From assembly GCA_004431415.1 (NCBI GenBank), contig QPMI01000013.1:62001-126000 (forward strand): a DNA stretch of 64,000 bases, in the 5' to 3' direction. Made by a program: the position numbers and the translations under genes. This document shows positions 35,009-46,680 of the stretch, piece by piece. A model generated the notes under the pieces. The model had not been told where the DNA came from and ran no database searches. It worked only from the letters and a program-made list of their open reading frames with translations. Position 1 is the first letter of the stretch; each line of letters opens with the position of its first letter. This DNA is from Cyanophora paradoxa. Lineage: Eukaryota > Glaucocystophyceae > Cyanophorales > Cyanophoraceae.

Positions 35009-35700
35009 CTAGTCTCGGACCTGCGCATACGGGGGCGGAGTCATGATCCTGATGAAGTTTAGATTTCCGAACTCAACCAAATGCACGGGCACCTTCAACG
35101 TCAATCCCAGACTCAACGACTTCAGAAGATAGTATGCGTTGTCCTTTTCTGAATGCACCTGATCTGTGGGGATCCCGGACTTGATCTGTGGGCAACCAGG
35201 CCGAAGAAGCGACCACATTCCAGCGCGGCCTCATGTCCATCTTTCAGGCACAGGACTACCTCGCCGCGAGCGGTCTTGAACACGCGCAAGCCCTCGTAAT
35301 TGAACTGCGTGGAACGTCCTTGCAGGTAGTTGGCCTCATACCACTTCTGGATCGAGCCGAGGTCTGGCGCGCGCCGTACGCGTCGTAGCGCTTAAAGAGC
35401 TCGCGGATGGGCTGAGGGGATCGAGACCTGCGTGTCCACGTTCAGCTCCTTGGCCTTCTCCGGCCATATCCGCGCGAGCAAGCTCCCGGAGCCGCTGCTG
35501 GGCATGGCCGGCCCCGAACGCGTACGCGTCTTGCAGCTTGAAATGAGGAATCCGCGCGCTCGATAGAGCCAAGGTCCACGTTGTCGACGCCGTCGACTGC
35601 GCAGGCGAATGCTCGGGTGAGCTCGTTCATGCATATGTACATGTAGACGGCCGCGGGCGCGTGCCAGCGAACGCTCAAGTCTCACCGATAAAGGCGACAT
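35009..35700 (-). CDS. Small unknown protein
   Basis: I do not recognise the family. The best reading starts at 35700 (MSPLS). It joins STASTTWTLALSSARIPHFK, then LQDAYAFGAGHAQQRLRELA and GAERGHA. Over a 64-nt intron it continues DLGSIQKWYEANYLQGRSTQ, FNYEGLRVFKTARGEVVLCL and KDGHEAALEC. Over a 50-nt intron it continues DQVHSEKDNAYYLLKSLSLG, VPVHLVEFGNLNFIRIMTPP and PYAQVRD-stop. Phases agree at all three joins. The product is about 160 residues with a Ser/Thr/Arg-containing N-terminus that could be an organelle presequence. Confidence 0.55.
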
Positions 35701-36113
35701 ATCGCTGCCGACGCTGCGGACATATCGGCGGCTCGAGTTGTTGATGATATATAGAAGTGCTTGATCCGCTGCAGAGCCTCGGAGAACGCCCGCGGCCGAC
35801 TTCGGGAATCCCGGCTAGCGCCGGGCGCCGGCGGATTGGTGCGGCAGTTACTCGGCGGTTAGTCGGCAGTTAGTCGCAGTTGCGAGCTGCTGCGCTGTTC
35901 GTGGGCCCCTTTTGAGAAGCGCGACCACGGTGGGCTGTCGACGTCACAGTGTCCTTTTTGTTGTACGCAACTGGGGTACGCTGCCTGCTTCGTGCGCGAA
36001 AGGAGCCACGGGTCCTGGGCTCCTTGGAGACATTCTTTCGGTCGTGTCATCTAGCAGGCTTCTGGCAGGCGAGCTCGAGGCACGTCTCCGCGGGCATAGC
36101 GTAGTCAGATACG
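35701..36113. other. Shared 5' region of the small unknown gene and the crystallin-repeat gene
   Basis: A 413-bp divergent spacer. It contains a short repeat CGGCGGTTAGTCGGCAGTTAGTCG near 35850-35876. No exon encoding a signal peptide for the downstream gene could be found here; an in-frame TAG lies just before its ATG. Confidence 0.45.
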
Positions 36114-39100
36114 ATGCCGTTCTTCGACGACGAGAGCTTCGAGCCCGCGCCCGAGCCGACAGTCGACCAGCAGCAGCAGGCCCAGCAGAACGTCAGGAGC
36201 GTGGAGGAGTCGCAGCAGCCACAGAGCACGGACGGTGAGACCGTCAAATGCCGCCCCTGCGCCGCTCCGCCGGCCTCGCTGAGCCAGGTCCGCAATCGCA
36301 GCCGCGCCGGCCTCCCAGCCGGACACGGCGGCTCCGTCGAATGAAGGTCCGTCCCGCTTGCCATCCTCGTCTCCTCCGCGCCTCTAACCGCTCCCCGCCG
36401 CAGTCCCCGCCCCGGAGCCCTTCGCCGGTACTAAGAGCCCGACCGCTCCGGTGGGTTCTGGGCCTGATCAGTCGCTCGCCGCGCGCAGGCGAAGGCCCTG
36501 TAGAATTCTTGCCCCCGGCAGAGGAGACCGCGCCGCCGCCGCCGCCGCAGGAATACACGCCGTCCCCGCCGGAGCAGGCGGAGGCTGAGCCCGTGGTGGA
36601 CCCGGAGGCGTCCAACGAGGTCCCGCCGCCGGACCTCTCGGTCCCCGTGGCGCAGGCGCCCACCGAGGCGCCGGTCGCGGCGGCCGAGCCCACCATCATC
36701 GACGAGAGCGCCGGGGCCGCGGATGCGCAGCCGACCGACGAGTTCTTCTACCCGGAGGAGGAGGCGGGCGGCTTTGGCGAGCCGGTCCGCGGCGATTCGG
36801 CGCCCGAGGTCTTCGTGGAAGAGCCGGTCTACGCCGACCCGGTCGAGGGCGACGGCGTCCTGACCGAGGCCGAGATCCAGGCGGCCCTCGACTCATGGGC
36901 CGGCGCCCGCCCCGTCGTCGGCGGCGGCAAGCCGGCCACCATCTCCGAGTTCCGCACCACGGAGCAGACCTGGTCCGAGCCGGCCCCCGAGGCCCGCATC
37001 ATGCCCTCGCCCTTCGTCGGTGCGCCCCGCGCCGTCCGCGGCCCCTGCCCGCGCCGCCCGCTGACTCGGCTGCCTCCGTCCGTAGATGAGAGCTTCCGTG
37101 CGGCCTTCCGGCCCCCGGCCCCGCCCGCCCGCCGCGACCGGCCGGCGCGCTGACCCCGCGCCCCGCGCGATCGCAGGCCCCGTGATCGGCATGCCGAACC
37201 CCTTCACCGGCCACGTGCGCCCCGCGCTCTGCCGCCCCGCCCCGCCCCGCCCCGCCCTCCCGACGCGAGGCTTCGTTCGCAGGCCTCCTTCCACCCCCTC
37301 TCCACCTGCGGCGGCGAGGAGAGCCTCATCGGTAAGCCCCGCCTGCTCCCTGCCTTCCTTCCCCCGCAGCGCGGCCCGCCAGGCCGACTTGCCTTCTTAA
37401 CGTTTCCTGCGCGATGCGCAGCGGCGGGCCTGTCGGACAACGGCTTCGCGGCGGGCGGCGGCTCGATCCGCGTGCAGCCGGGCGCGCGCGTGCGCCTCTG
37501 CAACGACAAGGCGTGCACCAAGCCGGCGGCCACGCTCAAGGCCGGCTGCAACGCGCTCCCCGCTAACGGCGCCAAGTACATCCTCCTCGAGAGTGCGCGC
37601 GCCGGAGCCGGCCCCGCCCCGCCCCGCCCGCCCCGCGCCCCGCGCGGCCGACGCGGCCGCCCGCCGGACCGCAGAAGCCGACGGGACGCCGCTGCTGGAC
37701 AAGGCGTACGACTGGACCACCTCGCAGGATGAGCCCGAGCCGACCCGTGCGCCCCGCCCCGCCCCGCCCCGCCCCGCGCGCTGCGCCGCGCCACGCCACG
37801 CGGCGGGCCGGGCCGAGCGTGCGCGCCTCCTCCGCGCAGCGATCGAGTACTCGGACGACTGGATCTGGGGCGAGGGCGAGGAGTGGATCTACTCGGACGA
37901 CCACGACCACACGCACCCGCGCCCCGTGCGCCTTTCGCACCGCACGCCCCGCCCCCTTCGCACGTACTGACGCGGCGGACGCTGGACACTGTGCAGGGCC
38001 CGGTGCACGGCACGAAGCCGAACAAGTACTTCGACGACGGGAAGAACGGCCCGCTCTCGGACGACACCCCCGCCGTGCGCCCCCGCCCCGCCCCCCCGCC
38101 CCCGCTCCATTCTGATCCGATCCGATCCGATTTGCTGGTACGCAGTTCGCGTACCAGGGCGCCGGCTGCACGGGCCGCTCGGCGCAGCTCGCGGTAGAGG
38201 ACCGCCCCACGAACATCGTCAAGGTCCGCCCCCGCCCGCCCGCCCGCCCCCGCCCATGGCTGGCCCCTTGGCCTTGGCTTGGCCTGACGAGCTTCTTGAA
38301 GGTGCGGGACGGCATCAAGTCGGTGAACGTGCCCAAGGACGCGCGCCTGCGCCTCTGCGAGGACGAGGCCTGCACGAAGCCCGTCAAGACGCTCTTCAGC
38401 GGCTGCCAGAAGAACGTCGACGCCAAGGGCGCCAAGTGGGCCATCCTCGACAGTGCGCCCGCGCGCGCGCGCGCAGATTTGATCCAGAGCGAAGCGTCTC
38501 AGAAGATCTGATCCGTTTCGTCTCGCCCCGCCCCGCAGAGACGGCGGCCGTCTACGAGCAGCCGGACTTCAAGGGGACCCCCAAGTACCTCCCGAAGGGC
38601 GTGCACAAGATCAACCCGTGCACGGACAAGATCGGCTCGATCAGCGTGCCGGACGGCCTGAAGGTGGCCGTGGGCAAGTGCAGCACGAGCGCCTTCCTCT
38701 TCAAGACGGGCGGGCACGGGAACATGCCGGGGCAGCTCCAGGACAACAGCGTCTGCGTGACGGTCTCGGACGCGCCGCACATCAGGCTCCCGACGCTCTT
38801 CACGGGCCCCGACTTCACGGAGGACAGCCAGCAGTACCGCGAGGGGCGGACCCCGCTCCAGAAGCCCATGCTGCAGGACGGCTCCTCCGTCTCCGTGCCC
38901 AAGGGCTACCGGGCCACGCTCTTCAAGAACGTGCGCCGCTCTCTCTTCGTTATTCTTCTTCTCCGTCTTCGTCTGCTTAGCTCGCGTCGCTGGCAGGCGG
39001 ACTGCTCGGGCCAGGAGGAGATCTTCAACCGGGGCGGGCACCCCGAGATGAGCGCCGCCATGGACGACAAGTCCAAGTGCATCCTCGTCGAGCGTGCGCA

Positions 39101-39962
39101 CGTAGCCCCCCAACGCGCCCGTACCCCCCTAAACCGCCCGTTCGCTCGCGCAGGCGTCGTGACGCTGAAGGGGCTGGACGGCATGCTGACGGACTACCCC
39201 GTGGGCCAGTGGGAGCTCGGCTCGGCCTGCCAGGCCCTCGAGTACCGGTCCATCTTCGTCCCCAAGGGCCTCCACGTGCGCCGTACCCCCGTTCCTCCCC
39301 GCCCCCTTGCTGCTAGACTCACCGGAGCGCAGGCGACGATCGGGCCGTGCAAGGCGGCGTCTGCCAAGTCGTTCACGCCCGGCGACTACGACTTCAAGAC
39401 GGGCGCGGGCTTCTCCGGCTCGAGCTTCTGCATCAACGTCGAGCCCGAGCACTACTGGGGCGGCTACGACCACGACCATGACCACGACCACCACCACGGC
39501 CTCTACGACTTCTACGGCGACGGCGCCTGGACCTCCATCGGCTCCTCCGCGCCGACCACCACCGCCCCGCGCGTCGCCCCGGTCGCCCCGGCCCCGGCGC
39601 CCGTGCGCGTCGCCGATCCGATCACCTTCGAGACCGGCTCCCACGAGGCGGTCGAGGTCGACCCTTCCGTCTTCGAATCGCTCCTCGCCTCCGTCCCGCG
39701 CTCCTCCGGCCCCGTGCGCCCCGCCCCGCCGGCCCCTGCTCGCCCCCCTCTCATCTTCTTCTCTGGGCAGGCTGCTCGTCTGGACGAGGAGACGTGCGCT
39801 CTGCCGGCGCCGGGGGCGGAGGAGGGCGCCGGGCCGCTCTCGTGCGCGGCGGACAGCGCCTACGTCGAGGTCGACGCCGACCACGAGTTCGAGGGCGCCG
39901 AGGCCGCCGCCGACGCCCACGCGCTCGCCGCCGCCGCCGACGAGTGCACCGCCTTCGCGTGA
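36114..39962 (+). CDS. Acidic Pro/Glu-rich protein with five beta/gamma-crystallin-like repeats and an Asp/His tract
   Basis: The start at 36114 (MPFFDDESFEPAPEPTVDQQ) opens a long Glu/Pro/Ala-rich region (to about 37010; PPAEETAPPPPPQEYTPSPP and similar). About five repeats of roughly 80-90 residues follow, mostly over two exons each: 37420-37590, 38145-38453, 38540-38797, 38800-39092 and 39155-39470. The clearest repeat reads VYEQPDFKGTPKYLPKG then CTDKIGSISVPDGLKVAV, the beta/gamma-crystallin pattern of aromatic...F-x-G...G...D-x-x-x-S-I. The others keep SIxVPxGxxVxL and paired Cys (LCNDKACTKPAATLKAGC; LCEDEACTKPVKTLFSGC). Between and after the repeats lie acidic/His segments (YSDDHDHTHP; YDHDHDHDHHHG) that could bind metal. 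It ends in an acidic Ala-rich tail at 39962. No signal peptide is visible despite the Cys-rich repeats. Function is unknown. Confidence 0.65.
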
Positions 39963-40430
39963 GGCGTGAGCGCGCGGGCGAGCGCCCTCTGCTCGCCAAG
40001 CTCGCTCGCTGTTGTAAGTAGCCCCGTGCAGGACTCCCGTAGCCCCTCCTTCCCCGTATCGATTAATTGTGGTTAGCTCTTTTAACGCAATCAAAGCAAC
40101 TACGCGCTTGTTAGACACGTCGCGCCCCATGGCCATCGTTACTCGCCGAAGCGGAGCGGTTCACGTACGCGAGCAGATTCTGTGATTGCACAGCGCCTAC
40201 GCGCCAAAAAGTCGCTGCAGCTACCGAAGGGAGGCCCCCGCCGCAACAAGGGGGCAGGGAGGACCTGGGGACCGCCCACGAACGCACTCTGCAAAAACGA
40301 CACCGCAGGGGCGGGGAGGAGACGGGGCGGGGCTGAGAGGGCGAGAGAAGGAAAGACGGGACGGGAGAAAAGCGGAGCGGGAGCGATCTGTGCAGGAGGG
40401 AGACGACAGGCCGCGGGCGGCCGCCGCGGG
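39963..40430. other. Intergenic region, convergent 3' ends
   Basis: A 468-bp spacer between the stops of the crystallin-repeat gene and the MOK kinase. The open frames on either strand lack protein-like composition. Nothing further is recognised. Confidence 0.45.
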
Positions 40431-42986
40431 CTAGGACTGGCTGGCGATGGGGGCGAGGTTCCCGGTGCGGGCCTTGATGTACTTTTGGGAGTACGGGCTC
40501 ACGTACTTCCGCCCGCCCCGCCCCGCCCCGTCGTCCTGCCCGCACGTAAGCTCGGCGCGGCGCGGCGCGTTCAGGGCGGGGCGGGGCGGGGCGGACCCCG
40601 TCGTCGTCGAGCTGGGGGATGCTCTGCGTGCTCTGCTTCTTGGCGATGGAGGAGGGGACGCCGGAGACGGCCGGCATGCCGGGCTTCTTGGCGTAGGGCC
40701 CCCCGATGTAGACCGAGCCGCCCACGTTGCCCACCACGCCCAGCGAGCCGGGGCCCACGCCCACGCCGCCCAGCGAGGGGCCCGCGCCCTGCTGCACGCC
40801 CGAGGCGCCCTTGGCCCCGCCGCCCACGCGCGCAGCCGCGTTCTTCCCTTCTGCCTTGAGCAGGCCGCTGAGGAGAGCGTTGCCGCCGGCGCCGCCGCCG
40901 GCCTGCGCGATGCCCTTGCCGCCGCCGATGGAGGGGAGGGAGAGGCCGCCGGTCTTGTCGTGGCCCTTGCCCGGGGCGAGGGTGAGGCTCTGCGAGACGG
41001 CGGCGCCGCCCCCGATGTGCGGCAGCATCATGCTCCCAGAGCTCTGCGGGGCACCCGCGCCTCCCGTGAGCGGGGCGGGGAGGGGGCGGGCGGGGCGGAG
41101 CGAGGCAGCTGCTTTGCTCCTGCTGCGCGCCAGCCGCACCTCCTCGATTTGGGAGCTGGAGAGGCTCGGGTCGTCCCCGTGGCCGGCGCCGCCCCGCTGC
41201 TCGTCCTTGCCGCCCTGGCCCTCGGTTTCCGACCCCGTGTCCATGGGGTCGTTCACCACGGCAGCCTCCCCCTTCTTCAGGTGCGGCAGCTGCCCGCCCG
41301 CCCCGCCCCGTCAGACGCCGTCCCGCCCCGCCCGACCACGGCCGAAGGGGCGCGCGCGCACCGCCTTCTCGCCGTCGTTGCCGGCGGCGGCCTTCTCCTT
41401 CGACGGCTTCTTCGCCGGGGGCGGCGGCTCCTTCTCCTTGTCCGCCTTGTCGGGCGGCGCCGGGGCGAGCCCCGCCGAGGGCCCGTCCCCCGCCGAGGTC
41501 GCCGGCGGCGAGCCGACGGCCATGCTGTGCGCCCGCTTGTCCGCTTCCCGCAGCTCCCGGAAGTACGGGTGCCGTATCGCCTGCCTCGCCGAGAGCCTGC
41601 GGAAGCACGCGGTCGGACTCGTGCGGGTGGGGCGGGGCGGCTGGACTCGGGCGGGGCGGCCCTCCCTCCCCCGCTCACCGGTCGTCCGGGTTGTAGGCGA
41701 GGAGCTTCTGGAGGAGCTCGACGCACTCGGGCGAGGCGTGCGGGATCAGCTTCGCGATGCCCGTCCCCTCCTTGAACGGGAAGTTGAAGTCCATGTGCGA
41801 GCTCTGCCGCTTGAACTTGGCGAGCAGCTCCGGCGGCGGCGTCCCCAGGATGTTGTGGATCTTCTGGATCTGGTCCAGCTCGTTCGTACCGGGGAAGAGA
41901 GGAAAGAGCGAAACGATCTCAAAGAAAACTGCGGGCGGGGGTGAGGCGCGGCCGGGCGGGCGGCCGGGCGGGCCCGGGCGGCGGCGGCGGCGGCAGGCCG
42001 GGCTGGCACACCGCATCCGACGCCCCACATGTCCATCTTGTAGTTGTAGTACCCGTCGGTGAGAAGGCACTCGGGCGCTCGGTACCATCGCGTCGATATG
42101 TACTCTGTGTACGGCTGCTTCGAGTAGATGCCTCGGCAGGACCCGAAGTCCGCCAGCTTCACCGTGTCGTCTACCAGCAGCACGTTCTCCGGCTGCGGGG
42201 CGGGGCGCGAGGGTCAGGGCCCGCCAAAGAAGGAAACGAGGAAAGAGGGGGAGGGAGGGCGGAGGGCGTGCAAAGGCGGGGGCCGGGCCAGAACAAGAGA
42301 GGAGCTCACTTTTATATCTCTGTGAAAGATTCCGTTCCTGTGCATGTGGTCCATCGCCTTGATTAGCTGATACATAAAGTGCTTCACCCTGCGCGGGATG
42401 CCACGTCAGCCAAGGGGCGGCGCCCGGCACGGTTAGGTCCGGCTGCATTCCAGCGGAGGTCCGCATCAAAGGCCCGGGCTGCGCACCGCTGCTCCGAGAG
42501 GTATGTTCTCCTTCCCCGGATCAGCTCGTACATGTTCATGTCCATAAGCTCAAAAACCAGCGCGAGGCGACCCGTGGGCTGATCACTGCGGGGACAGCGC
42601 ATCAGTGCAAGCACGTGGCATTCCAGCCGCGTGGGCGGCAGCGCTGCGGATCGGCGCTATGTCGACAGGTCGTGGCTAATGTCGAAAGCTGCCCCAGCGT
42701 TCCGCAGTACGGGCGCTTGGGTGGGCGGGCAAGGCTTTTGCAGTGAGGGCAGCACACAGACGCACTATAAGACCTCCACCAGCTTGATGATGTTTGGGTG
42801 CGGCGAGAGCCTCCTCAGCGCCTGGATCTCGCGGAGGTTGTTGACCTGCTCTATGCTTTCGAAGTGGTTCTTCATGCACTTGATTGCTACATATTTGCCG
42901 TTCTTGATGCACTGGGCCTTGAGCACTTCAGAGAACGTGCCCTCGCCCTTCTTACAGATAAGCCGGTACTCTGGACGCCACAGCAC
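40431..42986 (-). CDS. MOK: MOK-type kinase (MAK/ICK/MOK family)
   Basis: Ser/Thr kinase of the RCK group that acts in cilia and flagella. The first exon from 42986 reads MLWRPEYRLICKKGEGTFSE, VLKAQCIKNGKYVAIKCMK and SIEQVNNLREIQALRRLSPH. Further exons give LALVFELMDMNMYELIRG, FMYQLIKAMDHMHRNGIFHR-DIK, PENVLLVDDTVKLADFGSC, YSKQPYTEYISTRWYRAPEC (TEY activation loop) and LLTDGYYNYKMDMWGVGC. Then come LFPGTNELDQIQKIHNILGT, FNFPFKEGTGIAKLIPHASP and ARQAIRHPYFRELREADKRA. The catalytic core matches MOK closely, with all kinase motifs intact. A Gly/Ser/Lys-rich tail with PHIGGG/PSIGGGK-type repeats follows, ending KYVSPYSQKYIKARTGNLAP then IASQS-stop (40431-40433). Its presence suggests a flagellated stage. 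Confidence 0.93.
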
Positions 42987-43224
42987 ATAAGCCAGTGCTC
43001 ACGCACAGAGCCCGCACAAGGCGGGGCATGGGGCGGGCGCACTGTGCATCTCTGTAGGGCCGACCTCTGTCCCCGGCCCGCGGAGCTGCGGCTAAAGCTG
43101 GTAGCGTCTTCGTGTCAGCGCAGGCTTCTCGGTGATCTGCCTACTCGGTCGCGCGGCTGCCAAGGGACGACGGGGCTATGTTTGTTTAGGAACTTTTTTT
43201 CTGCGGCACTGTACCCGGGAAGCG
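42987..43224. promoter_or_regulatory. Short bidirectional 5' region between MOK and syntaxin-5
   Basis: Only 238 bp separate the two divergent ATGs, so the promoters must be shared or overlapping. No TATA-like element is evident. Confidence 0.45.
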
Positions 43225-44975
43225 ATGGAGCGGTCCGTGTGGCCCCGCCCGCCCGCTGCGCCCGCGGGCGCCTAACGCGCCGTTGCATTCCAGAACATCC
43301 GAGTTCATCGCCATCGCGGAGTCGCTGCAGTCGCGCTCCGGCGCGGCCAGCCACCCGAAGCCCGCGCCGAAGCTGCACAAGTCGCAGTTCACTGAGATAG
43401 CTTCGCAAATATCGAAGGACATTCAGATGACCACGATGAAACTGCAGAAGCTAACGAAATGTGCGTGCCAACGGTTTGCGTGCGGCCACCGCGCAGCTAG
43501 CCTCCCCGCGCGTCCCCCGGCCACCCTCTACTGGTTTCTGACGCGTCCGCGCGCCGCCTTGCTCCGCGCAGTGGCTCAGAAGAAGTCGCTCTTCGACGAC
43601 CCCGCCCAGGAGATCCACGAGCTTACCTTCAGCATCAAGCAGGACATCACAGGTCTCAACAACCAAATCGCCAAGCTCCAGCAGCACATCCACGACCGGC
43701 ACGCGAACCTTCCCAACAAGCAGAGCGAGGCGCATTCGCAAACCATCCTGGACTCCCTCAAGGCCAACCTGAACGCGACAACGAAGGATTTCAAGGACGT
43801 CGTGCAGTTGAGAACAGAGGTGCGGCGGTTCAGGCAGCCCGTCTCCAGTCGCCTCACACACGCCGCAGAACCTGAAGCAACAACAGCTGCGAAAGCAGCA
43901 GTTCACCTTTAACTCTCCTATGCCAAAAGGAAGTAAGCACGTTTCTGGCCCGCTTGCTTCCTCGCGCGGCTCATGCGGTGGCCGTTCAGACGAGCCGACT
44001 GTGCGGAAAGCTGGCGGTGGGTTGCAACCCGCTCTGCAGTCGGGGCTGTCGACAGCGGCGCCGTTGCTCGACAGGTTTGTGCAGTCTGTTTCGCATGGGA
44101 GACAGTTAGCTCTTAGCTTAAGGGCGGAGACGTGGCGCCGGCCGGGCCTCCGCTCGGTTTGCGCTCACGCATTCCCGGGGGCGGGCGCAGTGAGGGGCTC
44201 GCGCCGCTTGCGGGGCCATCCAGTCTAGGAGGGGAGGAGCGGGCAGGGGGGTTGGCAGATATGCCCCGCCCGGGCCTCCGATTCCGGAACGCGCGCGGGG
44301 CACCCGCCGGGTGACCCCCGCCTAGTGGCCCGGTGCTGCGCTCTCGCGCTCACTCCTCCCCGCTCCCCGCGCGCAGTTTTTCGAGTCCCAGCGGCCGCAA
44401 TGATCTGGTGCTGGACTTCGGCGGGCAGGGCGGCAGCGGCGGCGCGGGGCCCAGCGGCTTCGGCGGGGCGCTGGCATCCCAGCAGCTTCAGGTGCGCATC
44501 GGCGCCCCTTCAGCAGATTGTCGTTTAGAAAGGTCCCGACTGACGCCGGGTTCGGGGGCGGGCGCGCAGAGCAAGTACTACGACTCGCGGGCGTCTGCAG
44601 TGGAGAGCGTGGAGAGCACAATCGTGGAGCTGAGCACCATCTTCCAGCAGCTCGCCACGATGGTCTCCGAGCAGGGCGAGCTCGTCGAGCGGTGCGGTAC
44701 CCCCCTCCCCTTGGGGACGTCCGGGCGAGCTCGTCGCTGATTGTGTACCCCCGGCAGGATCGACTCGAACGTGGACGACCTGGCGAACAACGTGGAGCAG
44801 GGCCAGAACCAGCTCGCCAAGTACCTGAAGAACATCTCCTCCAACCGCTGGCTCATCCTCAAGGTCCGTACCCCTCCCTCGCGCTCCCCCCGCCCCGGCT
44901 CACCCGCTTCCGTCCCCCTAGGTCTTCTTCGTCCTCCTCATCTTCATCTGCGTCTTCGTCATCTTCGTCGCATAG
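43225..44975 (+). CDS. STX5: Syntaxin-5/Sed5 (Qa-SNARE of the ER-Golgi step)
   Basis: Membrane SNARE for fusion of ER-derived vesicles with the Golgi. The inferred first coding exon is only 8 nt (43225-43232, ATGGAGCG). Splicing it to the exon at 43294 gives MERTSEFIAIAESLQSR, the standard Stx5 start. Then come SQFTEIASQISKDIQMTTMK, KSLFDDPAQEIHELTFSIKQ, IAKLQQHIHDRHANLPNKQS and LKANLNATTKDFKDVVQLRT-E, followed by NLKQQQLRKQQFTF. The SNARE domain is RASAVESVESTIVELSTIFQ, QLATMVSEQGELVER and IDSNVDDLANNVEQGQNQLA, with the zero-layer Gln in VSEQGE. The C-terminal anchor is VFFVLLIFICVFVIFVA-stop (44973-44975). The domain order is complete and the length normal. Confidence 0.95.
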
Positions 44976-45209
44976 CCCCGCGCCTTTCCGCAGCTTTCCC
45001 TCCCGCTGGCTTTCTCTTCTCTTCGTCTTCGCCCGGCCCCCGCATCCCCCTCGACCCCCCTAGTGTCCCCCTCCCCTCCGCCGCCGCCCTTCCCTGGCGG
45101 CGGCCTGTAGTACAAATACATACATGCATGCGCATCTTCGCCCCCCGCCGCCCGCCCGCCCAGCTTCTCCCGGGCTCGGCTCTGCTTCTTCCTTGTTCCG
45201 TCCTTGGCT

Positions 45210-46576
<1,367 letters not shown>

Positions 46577-46680
46577 TCTCTCTTTGCTGCACCAACGCCG
46601 CGCGCCGCCAGATCGCGAGTTCTCGAACCAAGATCGACGGGCCGGGATACAGCAGTCGACCGAGTTCAAGCTCCCAGCGA
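46577..46680. promoter_or_regulatory. 104-bp bidirectional spacer between METTL5 and YajQ-family gene
   Basis: Only 104 bp lie between two divergent ATGs, the tightest promoter in the window. Both 5' UTRs must be very short or overlap. Confidence 0.5.

Noticed and set aside
35370-35440. Apparent 16-nt and 11-nt micro-introns joining NVDTQ-PIRELFKRYDAY-DLGSI
   Set aside because: A single 64-nt intron in another frame (GHA|DLGSIQKW) explains the same region with correct phase and normal length.
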